DNA from: Hydractinia symbiolongicarpus
Lineage: Eukaryota; Cnidaria; Hydrozoa; Anthoathecata; Hydractiniidae
NCBI RefSeq assembly: GCF_029227915.1
Contig: NC_079889.1
Coordinates: 4,774,001 to 4,838,000 of the forward strand
Direction of reading: 5' to 3'
DNA length: 64,000 bases
Shown here: in pieces, positions 39,445 to 48,677 of the stretch
How positions within the stretch are numbered: the first letter of the stretch is position 1
Layout of the letters: each line of letters begins with the position of its first letter
Program-made: the position numbers and the translations under genes
Notes under the pieces: model-generated
What the model saw: the letters and a program-made list of their open reading frames with translations, nothing else
Database searches by the model: none
Told to the model about the DNA's origin: nothing

Positions 39445-40440
39445 ATGGCCGAACAAGTACACTTCATCCTTAATTCTACTCAAAACCAAAGCGATATACA
39501 AAATTCTAATCAAGACAACAGTTTTTTTCAAAACTTGGGCTCTCCTGCAAGCATTGGCTCAAACTTTTCATCAAGTTCAAGCTTTTTATTGCAAGCTAAA
39601 AGTAAAGGAGGAGGGATAACTTGCTGTGTACCTCTCTGTCAAAACAACTCAAAGAAGAATCCAGACTTATCTTTTTATGTCATTCCTAAAGACTCAGAGC
39701 TTCGAAAGAAATGGCTTTTTATGATCAGTAGAAAGGATTTTGTACCTTCTACATCGCATAGAGTTTGCTCTGTTCATTTCACTGGTGGAAAGAAGACATA
39801 TATGAACAATGTTCCCACAATAGTCCCAAAAACTATCAAACCAACAGCTAGCAAACCAAGAAAAACTCTCAACAGTACAAACTGTAAATTGCAACTATTT
39901 TCTCCTGTGAGGGCTACGACAAATGACATTGCTGCAGAATTATCTGTGGAGGAAGAGTTAAAACAAGAGTTGGAAAAATTGAGAGCCGAAATTAGTTGTA
40001 TGAGAATTCATGAAAAGGAACTTGATCAAACTATTGAAAAACAACAAGCCACTATAAGTGACATAGCATTTTCAATTGACCGGTTTAAACACAATGAAGC
40101 ACACTTTAAGTTTTATACCGGATTCGAATCTTATAAATTATTCAAAGCAGTTTTAGAATATTTACAACCAGCTGCAAATAAACTAATATATTGGGGTTCA
40201 AATACTAACACTGAAAATACAAAAAATATAAACTCTACAAAACGAGGCCGATCACGATCATTGAGCGCAGAAGAAGAATTCTTTATGATATTGTTTACAA
40301 ATGACTTTTGCTCATCTGATAACTCTGCTATTTCTGGTTCAAAGTCAAGAGCCTGCAAAAATAAATTAACTGTCGGACGTAATTCAACTGTTTCACTGTT
40401 TGTCTGTTCAAAATTAAATTCTTTTATAGATGTGTCATAA
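39445..40440 (+). CDS. THAP-domain protein, truncated ISL2EU-type transposase
   Basis: The start ATG is chosen at 39445 (MAEQVHFILNSTQ), just inside the left TIR, rather than the frame's more upstream start that lies outside the element. The THAP domain is at about residues 63-140: CCVPLCQNN, FYVIPKD, RKKWLFMISRKDF, CSVHFTGGKK and VPTIVPK, with the C2CH zinc ligands present. A coiled coil (EEELKQELEKLRAEI, EKELDQTIEKQQ) follows, then the conserved linker FKFYTGFESYKLFKAVLEYL and KLIYWGSN. At RGRSRSLSAEEEFFMILF, where the HTH and DDE domains should begin, it runs into foreign sequence and stops at 40440. The result is a DNA-binding, non-catalytic protein of about 275 native residues. It might repress transposition. 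Confidence 0.75.
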   Translation: MAEQVHFILNSTQNQSDIQNSNQDNSFFQNLGSPASIGSNFSSSSSFLLQAKSKGGGITCCVPLCQNNSKKNPDLSFYVIPKDSELRKKWLFMISRKDFVPSTSHRVCSVHFTGGKKTYMNNVPTIVPKTIKPTASKPRKTLNSTNCKLQLFSPVRATTNDIAAELSVEEELKQELEKLRAEISCMRIHEKELDQTIEKQQATISDIAFSIDRFKHNEAHFKFYTGFESYKLFKAVLEYLQPAANKLIYWGSNTNTENTKNINSTKRGRSRSLSAEEEFFMILFTNDFCSSDNSAISGSKSRACKNKLTVGRNSTVSLFVCSKLNSFIDVS

Positions 40441-41339
40441 AATGATGATGGTTTATAGTCATTTCCTTGTAATAAATATGCCATTGAAGTTCCTTGCCCT
40501 ATTTCAAATAAGTCTGTCGCTAATTTTTTGACTTTTTCGGTTGAGGGCTCATGTGCAAACAGTGGTGTAGAACAAAATTTTCTATTTCCTGTGACCAACG
40601 GTCTTTTGCGACTTTCATTTGTGTCTTTCGTAAGGTCTGCTTTCTCGAATGCCATTGCAGAAAATTTTATTGGTGCAGAATTTGCACTTTCTCCAGGTAC
40701 ATGCCATTTTTGTAACAAATCTGTGCATGTCTTGTCATCAGGGACAATTTTTAAGTCCAACTGTTTGTATTCAACCAATTGAAATAGAACTGCTGCGACA
40801 TGCTTACAGCATCCTCCTGCTCCAGCTTTACATAAACATTTCGCATACAAAATATCACCACTTCTTTGACACAGGTGGACATAAACAGAATATTTTTCTC
40901 TTTTCATGGAAGCAGCTACAAAACATTTCACAAGAAAAGTTAATTTTTCAGCCATAACATTACTTTTAACTCTCACTTTCTTCACGTAGCTCTCCTTGAA
41001 TAGTTGGTATCCAAGAATTTTATGCTTTGTAGCACCCTTCGGCTTGCTATCACAGCTATTTCCAAGAACTAAATATTGGTGAATTTTCTCCTGGGTGATC
41101 GAAGGCATAGCTGCAAGATCAGTTGACCATTGACTTATATCTTCGTGTGTTCTTTCCTCCACTTCTTCGTCCCTCTCGGCATTTGTTAATTCTTTAAAAA
41201 CAGGTCTTGGTACCACACAAGAGCTTTGAGAAAAGCTAGGCCCAAGATCTGTAGAGCTTAAAATTATATCTAAATCTGTATCCTTATTTATTACTTCCAT
41301 TTCGACTTCTTTCACTCCTAAAACCTCACTAACTAACAA
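40131..41339 (-). CDS. SWIM zinc-finger protein, truncated YqaJ partner of the ISL2EU-type element
   Basis: This 402-codon frame starts MLVSEVLGVKEVEMEV near the right TIR. After an acidic N-terminus it has the block HKILGYQLFKESYVKKVRVK, VKCFVAASMKREKYSVYVHL, then a SWIM finger CLCKAGAGGCCKHVAAVLFQ (CxCxnCxH) at about residues 179-194. The downstream KTCTDLLQKWHVPGES and YKPSSFYDTS blocks are typical of YqaJ-containing partners. Native sequence ends near residue 350. From about 40290 down to 40131 it is the antisense of the THAP gene. The YqaJ nuclease is deleted. It overlaps the THAP ORF tail-to-tail by about 310 bases. Confidence 0.7.
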   Translation of the reverse strand: MLVSEVLGVKEVEMEVINKDTDLDIILSSTDLGPSFSQSSCVVPRPVFKELTNAERDEEVEERTHEDISQWSTDLAAMPSITQEKIHQYLVLGNSCDSKPKGATKHKILGYQLFKESYVKKVRVKSNVMAEKLTFLVKCFVAASMKREKYSVYVHLCQRSGDILYAKCLCKAGAGGCCKHVAAVLFQLVEYKQLDLKIVPDDKTCTDLLQKWHVPGESANSAPIKFSAMAFEKADLTKDTNESRKRPLVTGNRKFCSTPLFAHEPSTEKVKKLATDLFEIGQGTSMAYLLQGNDYKPSSFYDTSIKEFNFEQTNSETVELRPTVNLFLQALDFEPEIAELSDEQKSFVNNIIKNSSSALNDRDRPRFVEFIFFVFSVLVFEPQYISLFAAGCKYSKTALNNL

Positions 41340-41674
41340 TATTTAAATGTTTACATCAATAACACGGGTTTTGGATAAGGGAGATAATGATTTTCTTGAG
41401 GAGATTTGAAAATTATCACAAACAATAACGGCTTTTTGTTATTATCGCCACAATAAAAAGAATGCTGTTATTTATTTACAAACTCTCGCTTCTGGGAGGG
41501 AAAACTGTAGAATACAACTACCATAATGCATTGCGAATTAGCCGTATAGAGGGAACGGGGAAAAAAGTCCGACACCAAATGGACCAAAAAACAATAAAAA
41601 TAATAATAATAACAATAACCGATTTATTTCAAGTATATCCATAAATTACATAGTTCTTCATCGAATTCTTTTGC

Positions 41675-41745
41675 CTCGGCAGCCCAGGGACTCGAACCCG
41701 GGATCGTAGCATTCATCGTGCACCACTGATCCAAATGGAAACCAA
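41675..41745 (-). repeat. tRNA-like SINE head
   Basis: On the minus strand TTGGATCAGTGGTGC (A box) and CCCGGGTTCGAGTCCCTGGG (B box with T-arm) are about 30 bases apart. There is no matching 5' acceptor strand for CTGCCGA, so a functional tRNA is unlikely. It lies just outside the ISL2EU-type element. Confidence 0.5.
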
Positions 41746-41989
41746 ATAAAGAGTACTACTTCAAAATCAAGAAAGGGGGTGCCACACCCATACATATATC
41801 GTTAAAAAAAGATTGTTGGAAATTACTCTCCTACTAAATAAAGTGCTGAATAGGATAAGCAGACAAGTCAAAAGAGAAAATTTATTCTACTTTGTAAATA
41901 ATAAGGCGAGCAGAAGATAATGCCGTACAACGGTTTATATTTACGTAAACGCAAAATTTTGCGCAACTAAAAATATTAAATCTTCTTGC

Positions 41990-42960
41990 AGGACAATTTT
42001 ATAATAGATTTTATACTATTAAATAAACCCGTTGTAGTGTTCTGTACCCATCCTCACATGAATAAAAACGATATTTTGGACAGATACCCTCTCGCGAAAT
42101 GACATATTAAAACTCCTAAAACAGACCAATCTCAGGGAAGTTGCCATACTATACATTGACGGGGCAGCAATGTGCTATACCGATCCGTACTTCATTAGAA
42201 GTGATATTTTATTCCAACGAAAACGATATTTCGGACAAATACCGTCCTGCAAAATGACACATCACAAGTCTGTAATCACACCAACTAAAAGAAAGATTTT
42301 TACACTATATAGTAAACAACAGTTGTGTTGAATACCCATCTATACACCAGTAGAAACGATATTTTGGATAAATACCCTGGCGCAAAACTACATAAAAATG
42401 TCATAGCAGGCCTATATAAATAAAAAATAAGTTCTACTTAATAAACAAGTAAGGGAATAAGAAAACCATCTGTATGTAGCAGAAAAAGGTAAATTTTATG
42501 AAGAAGTAAAACACCTTATATAAAAGTAAAGTATGAAAGTTCTAAGCAGGCACGCAAATGCGAGACACATTCATGCATCATTAAAAATAAAATTTTTGGA
42601 AGTTAACCTCCGCGCAAAATAAAATCTTAGATCTTTAAAAGAGCAAATTAATTTAAAGGAAAACCTTGTTCTGCTCAGTAACGAAGCAGAAATGCTGGAT
42701 ACCCATCCATAAGTCACTGAAAAGAAAATTTTGATGAGAGTTCTTTAGCTCTATTGATATATTGGATACCCTAGCGGAACAAGCCAAAGGGAAGATATAT
42801 TCACTACAGTAGACAAACAGAGGTGCGGAAGACCCTTACATACATCACTAGAAATATACTTTCAAAAAATATCGCGCGCGAAATATAAGATATAATGTTC
42901 TAGCAAACCATTCAAAGGAAGTCTTTGTTTTACTCTGTCGCGTATTGCCTTCACAAAAGC
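41990..42960 (+). repeat. Diverged tandem repeat, unit roughly 130-155 bp
   Basis: A recurring core (ACGATATTTTGGACA, then AATACCCTCGCGCAAAATGACA) appears near 42068, 42223, 42356, 42590, 42720 and 42850 with growing divergence. Each is preceded by a motif like ACCCATC..A.A and followed by CTAGCA- or GCAGGCC-like words. Spacing of about 133-155 bp, or double that, suggests an old minisatellite array. No coding potential seen. Confidence 0.5.
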
Positions 42961-43028
42961 TCGGGCAAAACTTTGATATCGGTCAATATCCTCCGGTATT
43001 GCCCTCATAAACAGTTATTATAGGGTTA

Positions 43029-43270
43029 ATATTACGTTGGTTATAGCCTATCTACACAGGAAAAATATATATTTGTTACGTAGTAAACAAACGTATTACT
43101 ACAATTATGCAATATTAATATGCCTCATTACGTTGGTTATGCTTATGGCTTATCTACAGGGAAAATATGTATTGTTATGTAGCGATAGGGAGTATTCTAA
43201 GGTTAATATGTATGCCAAAGTATGCCATATTATGTTGATTATGGTCTCTCTACAGGGGAATTTGTTTGAG
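43029..43270 (+). repeat. Three-copy tandem repeat, period about 97-101 bp
   Basis: ATTACGTTGGTTAT...CTATCTACAGGGAAA recurs at about 43031, 43128 and (as ATTATGTTGATTAT) 43229. It directly precedes a short (TCTA)n run at 43290-43314. Confidence 0.6.
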
Positions 43271-43502
43271 TAGTGAGGATGTCGGATAGTGATGTCTATC
43301 TATCTATCTATCTATGTATCGGGTCCATTTGGTTGGTTAAGTCGACGAGTGTCGGACTTTTTATGTTAAGCGGTTTTATTTTTTTATGTTGTGCGTCGTG
43401 TGTCGGGACCACTTTGCCCTCTGCTAAATGAAGTCATAACCAGCGCAGTGGTGTTTTGGTTTTGTGTTATTTTTACATGTCGCAACATAATAATGGCGAA
43501 TT

Positions 43503-44155
43503 AATTGGTATGGTTCAGAAGTGAAAACGACACAAAGTAGTGGTAGAAAATGTATTCTTAAATAGTTTGCAGTTATATTTTTGGGGTATGGGTTGAGGTG
43601 CTAGGGCTTCGTTAAAAATTAAGTACTGAAATAAATTACTGACATTGTAACAGACTAGACAATTGATAAATTACTGACATTGTAACAGACAAGACAATTC
43701 TCACTACATGCTTTAGACAACGGACTCTTGAATCTTGACACTACATGTCTATTATGGTGAGTGTTTATCGTAACAGTTGGCACACGGGCTTCTTTTTACT
43801 GCACCATATGGCCACTGGCTTCTTTTAGACATTTTGACAACGGACTCATGACACTTGACACAATGTCTTACTATGGTGAGTGTTTATCGTAACAGTTGGC
43901 ACACGGGCTTCTTTTTACTGCACCATATGGCCACTGGCTTCTTTTAGACATTTTGACAACGAACTCGTGACACTACATGTCTATTATGGTGAGGTTTTTA
44001 TCGTAACGATTGGCCCACGGGCTTCTTTTTCCTGCACCATATGGCCACTGGCTTCTTTTGACATTTTGACAACCGACTTTTGACAGTACATGACAATTAA
44101 TGACAATTAAACGTTTGTCTCATTATGACAGACTGACATGAACTGACACGCTCTA
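43503..44155 (-). repeat. Split direct repeat B2 of the Ngaro-like element
   Basis: Second copy of the 653-bp B repeat and the outer 3' end of the element. The 67-codon ORF in it also occurs in B1 and is a repeat artefact. Confidence 0.9.
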
Positions 44156-44629
44156 CACAAGAAACTTACTTAACCCTATCACTGTAAAGAACATACAACT
44201 CTAGGCTTAAACAGAATAACTCAGAAAGCCCAGCACCCCTGACCAGAATTAGTTGAATTATAAGAAAGAAAATGGCACAGAGATGGTTGATTCTGCTTCT
44301 GGACTAAAACCTTGGTGGGGTCTATCAGCCAAATGAAACGTAGTCCCTCTGCAAGGAAACCTTGAAGCTAAATCAAACATCGACCATCAGAGCGCGCCGC
44401 GTCGCGCATCCAGTCACCATCCACATCAATGAATACGTAGAAATTGTGTCAGGTTGTTCTTGTCCTCATTCCATCACCAACGTCGGATTTATGTGTCGAC
44501 AGATACTCGAAAGATAACGTATACCAGATCGTTATTGTCGTCATGCCATCACCAATGTTGTATTAGTGTCGAATATAGAAGAAAACAAAACAGAACTAAT
44601 TAGTACATTAATCGGGGAGGGCGGGCGGG

Positions 44630-44929
44630 AAAACGTCTGAACTGTTCAAGAGCAAGAGGCTTACTGTGTTCTACTCCATATTTATACCCCCCTGCTTGTG
44701 GTATGGATCTATGACCTTAAGTAACAAGCTTAAGGCAGTTTAATGTTTTGGTTAAATTAATATAGTGTTGACTATTAGTCATAGGTCACCAACACATTTG
44801 TAAAATTAATAATGCAGAATGACAAAACACTAGTGAACCAGGTTAGCCTTATACTAGGAGTCAAAGGAGACACACCTTTCCTTCTGTAACCCCAATTAAC
44901 ATGTGCTAAACTTTTAGTTTAGCACCATT
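44630..44929 (-). repeat. Split direct repeat A2 of the Ngaro-like element
   Basis: Second copy of the 300-bp A repeat, directly following B1 in coding direction. Confidence 0.9.
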
Positions 44930-44930
44930 T

Positions 44931-45583
44931 AATTGGTATGGTTCAGAAGTGAAAACGACACAAAGTAGTGGTAGAAAATGTATTCTTAAATAGTTTGCAG
45001 TTATATTTTTGGGGTATGGGTTGAGGTGCTAGGGCTTCGTTAAAAATTAAGTACTGAAATAAATTACTGACATTGTAACAGACTAGACAATTGATAAATT
45101 ACTGACATTGTAACAGACAAGACAATTCTCACTACATGCTTTAGACAACGGACTCTTGAATCTTGACACTACATGTCTATTATGGTGAGTGTTTATCGTA
45201 ACAGTTGGCACACGGGCTTCTTTTTACTGCACCATATGGCCACTGGCTTCTTTTAGACATTTTGACAACGGACTCATGACACTTGACACAATGTCTTACT
45301 ATGGTGAGTGTTTATCGTAACAGTTGGCACACGGGCTTCTTTTTACTGCACCATATGGCCACTGGCTTCTTTTAGACATTTTGACAACGAACTCGTGACA
45401 CTACATGTCTATTATGGTGAGGTTTTTATCGTAACGATTGGCCCACGGGCTTCTTTTTCCTGCACCATATGGCCACTGGCTTCTTTTGACATTTTGACAA
45501 CCGACTTTTGACAGTACATGACAATTAATGACAATTAAACGTTTGTCTCATTATGACAGACTGACATGAACTGACACGCTCTA
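44931..45583 (-). repeat. Split direct repeat B1 of the Ngaro-like element
   Basis: 653 bp matching 43503-44155 at an offset of 1428, abutting A2 directly. Internally it carries a three-fold ~110-bp subrepeat with the word GGCCACTGGCTTCTTTT. Confidence 0.9.
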
Positions 45584-45960
45584 TACTTACAAAATACTTA
45601 ATTAACTCTATCACTGTCGACAAAATAGACATCTGCACCTAAGCCGGCTGACGAAGGAAGCCCAGCACCCCCAAATTTCCCCAAATTGAAAAACCAAGAG
45701 TTGACTAATATGTAGTCTTCTATAAGTACGACATTAGCTACATACTATGATTTAACACAACACGTAATCGTAAATAAATATCTGCAACTAATAAACTGCT
45801 GTCATATTGGAAAATATACAAAGAATAGTGCAACATTTACAGTATCCTTACAGACGTTTGAAACTCAAAATTGTATATGTTAGGGGATTGTAATAACCTA
45901 CATACTATATATACTCAGTTAAGTTAAGTTAAACTCAGCTTAAAGCACAGACTTAATGTC

Positions 45961-46965
45961 CTAGATTTTTGTCAGTCCATTTAACTCTGCTATGCGAGTA
46001 GACCATTCTTTCAAAGCGTTGTCTGACAGGTGAATATACCTTCTGTAGCAATCACTACTCCAGCGTCCAATAATCTTAATAGCGGAATCGGGTATCCCGC
46101 AGGAAGCTGCAGCCGAAGCACCACCAATGCGAAAACTATGCGTGTTAATGTTAATATTGTTAGGCAAGCTTATTGTAAGAAATGAAGAAACAAACTTCCG
46201 GGTAACAAACTTTCCGTCACTAAACGTGAACCAGGGCCCTAGTTTGGTTCCTCTGAATGCTAGGTAATTTTGAATGGCTTTGTAAGGACAAAGAGAGCCT
46301 CCAATTTTTGCTAAGCGAATCTTGCACCCTAGCCTAAACGGATCTGTTTTAGAGCACTTAAGGTTAATTACAGCATTTGAACCACACGTGGAAAAGGATA
46401 TGTCAGCAGGTGTGAGGTGAGTTTCTGTATCAAAAGTGGACGTGGTGGGGCAAACATACTCTGACACCCTTAACAGGCCAAAAAATGCCACTAAGATAAG
46501 ACAAGTCCACATTGCTTTGTCGTGGTTGGAAAACATAGAGTTTTTTATAAACATTATCATTTTACGCAGATCAGCTGGTGCAATTGGTAGTCTCTGAGAA
46601 GCAGAATTTGGATGACATCTTCTAATGCCACGCAAAACATAGTACAGGCGACCCATGTGGGCTATCTTCGTGTCAAAGCCACGTATTACACTCTCGTACT
46701 GAACCCCACAAAGATAGACTTTAATAGTGGCAAATTTGACGCGTCTTGCCAATTATGTCACAAACAGTTGAAGTATTGATTCTGTCAGAGGAAAGGTAGG
46801 TATAGATGTAGCTTCACAAAAAATTTTAAAGGAGAGATATCCTGACCGATATGTTGCCCTGGTGTTTGTTGAAATGGACGAGTTTAAATAATGACTTAAA
46901 TCTCTTTGAAGAGTTGTAGTATCGATGAAGGAATTGGTGTTGGATCTGCTTCGGCTTCTGGGCAT
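45961..46965 (-). pseudogene. Tyrosine recombinase of the Ngaro-like element, one nonsense codon
   Basis: The frame starts MPRSRSRSNTNSFI at 46965 and reads through the core-binding domain (SISTNTRATYRSGYLSFKIF) to LQLFVT, where TAA at 46753-46755 interrupts it. The same frame resumes LARRVKFATIKVYLCGVQY and stays open to 45961. The catalytic residues are present: Arg in LLRVSEY, His-x-x-Arg in HSFRIGG, Trp in GRWSSD and Tyr in CYRRYIH. The recombinase would integrate the circular cDNA without an integrase. A single substitution is the only defect I see, unless the stop is bypassed. Confidence 0.82.
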
Positions 46966-48677
46966 AGACGTTTGAAGTGTTGTACCTGCAATCGAGACAA
47001 AAGATCTGCATAAGTATTGTGCTGGCCTTTAATGTGGTGTACCAGGAGGTTTATATTGTGTTCTGCTGTGTAGAAAAATAAAAAACGTACAAGATGCATG
47101 ATGTTTGGACAACGACACGACCCAGAGGACCACACATGAACAATAGCCAAATTATCTGTGTATAACACTAATTGCTTGTTTTTCCATGCCTCGCCCCAAG
47201 AAAAAACTGCTACAACTATGGCCAATAACTCAATGAAGGTGATACTATACTTATGAATAAGGTTTAAGGCAATTGAAAACCATGCACCAGAAAAAAATCC
47301 TCCTATGCCTACTCCAGAAGCATCAGTAAAAAGATTTATGGAAGAGGAGTCTAATGTTTCAGTGTGGATAATAGCGATGCCATTCCAAGTGGGGAGAAAC
47401 TCACACCACCATTGAATATCCTTGCGAGACTCTGTTGTAAGAGAAATATGATGGTGCAAGGAGCGAACTGTAGTGGAGAGATCGATAAGACGTCGTAAGA
47501 ACATTCGACCACATTTCACAACCTTACATGCAAAAGACAAAGACCCTATGAGAGATAACAGTTCTCTCTTTGTGCATTTCTTCTTCCCTAACCAATTATG
47601 AAGTGAAGATAGTAATTCAGTGAACTTATCTTGTGGGAGACGAACAACAAAATTTACTGTGTCTATTTCAATGCCCAGGTATGTAATTACTTTGCAGGGG
47701 CCTACCATCTTATCTGGAGCCAACGGAACACCAAGCAAGTCAAAAACGTCCTTAATCAACTTTACTATAGCCTGACATATATTTTTAGACAGGGCAGCTG
47801 TGATGAAATCATCTAAATAATGTAAGAGATTTTTGACAAAATAAATCCACAATAATATCCACTCTAGAATATTAGCAAAGTTGTTAAAGATGAAAGGAGA
47901 GGAACGCCCACCAAAAGGAAGAACTACGTCAAAAAAGTATCTTTCCTTCCACTTATAACCTAATAGGTGCCAATCACTAGGATGCACAGGGCACAGTCTA
48001 AAAGCGTGCTTTATGTCCAACTTAGCCATGTAACAATTTCTACCCAACCTTTTAACCATTTCAACTGCATCGTCGAATGATGAGTAGGAGACCGAATAGT
48101 CCTCTTTGGTAATGCCATCGTTAACTGAATGTCCATGTGGTGAAGAAAGGTCTAATACCACTCGCACCGTCCCATCCTTTTTTGGTGCAGCACCCAGGGG
48201 AGAACAATGTAATTTAAATGGTGGTGAAGCAAATGGGCCCACCGTATGTCCCCTATTCAGCTCTTTCAAAATCGCCTCATCAACTTTGGTTTCATACTGT
48301 ATGGAAGATTTGTTGTTATTTATGCATGACTTCAACTCATTGTCCTGAAAACCAAGTTTGAATCCATATCTAAAACCTGATACAATAAACCGCACTAATG
48401 TTTTGTTTGGATGACCAGTCAAGAGACTCTCTAATACATCAACCTTAACCGGGGTTGTGACAAGCGATATTACAGGAAAGAACTCATTTGGTATTTGGCC
48501 TAGAGGACCTGAGTGGGCAATGGAGTGCTGGGTGTCCTGAAGATCCACAGGAAAAACACCTGTGAGAGTAGGTGCATGGGGTATATGTGCAACTGAGTCC
48601 TCTATTAAATTTAATGCACCGTGGTTGCTAGGAATTACTGCGAAACTGGTGGGGGACATTCCGAAACTGCTGCTCAT
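46896..48677 (-). CDS. Reverse transcriptase-RNase H of the Ngaro-like element
   Basis: A 593-aa frame, apparently intact. The RT domain spans about residues 140-360: GAAPKKDGTVRVVLDLSSPH, YMAKLDIKHAFRLCPVHPSD, LPFGGRSSPFIFNNFANI and the catalytic YLDDF box (about residue 286). RNase H follows at about 440-570: FTDASGVGIGGFFSGAW (Asp), IELLAIVVAVFSWGE (Glu), LYTDNLAIVHVWSSG (Asp) and KGQHNTYADLLSRL (Asp). It copies the element RNA and degrades the template. The N-terminus overlaps gag and the C-terminus overlaps the recombinase frame by 70 bases, each in another frame. Confidence 0.88.
   Translation of the reverse strand: MSSSFGMSPTSFAVIPSNHGALNLIEDSVAHIPHAPTLTGVFPVDLQDTQHSIAHSGPLGQIPNEFFPVISLVTTPVKVDVLESLLTGHPNKTLVRFIVSGFRYGFKLGFQDNELKSCINNNKSSIQYETKVDEAILKELNRGHTVGPFASPPFKLHCSPLGAAPKKDGTVRVVLDLSSPHGHSVNDGITKEDYSVSYSSFDDAVEMVKRLGRNCYMAKLDIKHAFRLCPVHPSDWHLLGYKWKERYFFDVVLPFGGRSSPFIFNNFANILEWILLWIYFVKNLLHYLDDFITAALSKNICQAIVKLIKDVFDLLGVPLAPDKMVGPCKVITYLGIEIDTVNFVVRLPQDKFTELLSSLHNWLGKKKCTKRELLSLIGSLSFACKVVKCGRMFLRRLIDLSTTVRSLHHHISLTTESRKDIQWWCEFLPTWNGIAIIHTETLDSSSINLFTDASGVGIGGFFSGAWFSIALNLIHKYSITFIELLAIVVAVFSWGEAWKNKQLVLYTDNLAIVHVWSSGSCRCPNIMHLVRFLFFYTAEHNINLLVHHIKGQHNTYADLLSRLQVQHFKRLCPEAEADPTPIPSSILQLFKEI

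Larger units (their letters stand above)
39356..41562. mobile_element. Internally deleted ISL2EU-type DNA transposon with 52-bp TIRs
   Basis: Terminal inverted repeats at 39357-39408 and 41510-41561 match over 52 bp (CCCCGTTCCCTCTATACGGC...GGTAGTTGTATTC). Flanking AA on both sides may be a 2-bp target duplication. Inside are two convergent genes: a THAP gene on the plus strand and a SWIM gene on the minus strand. Both lose their 3' halves at the same point near 40275-40290, where antisense reading of one continues into the other. The DDE catalytic domain and the YqaJ nuclease are absent, so the element cannot move on its own, but it could be mobilised in trans. Confidence 0.75.

Noticed and set aside
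40528-40957. Plus-strand ORFs of 84 and 102 codons in the ISL2EU-type element
   Set aside because: Antisense to the SWIM-finger frame, which has recognisable motifs.
41675-41745. A functional tRNA gene on the minus strand
   Set aside because: A and B boxes are present, but the 5' acceptor strand does not pair with the 3' strand and the anticodon arm is not convincing; it is more likely a SINE head.
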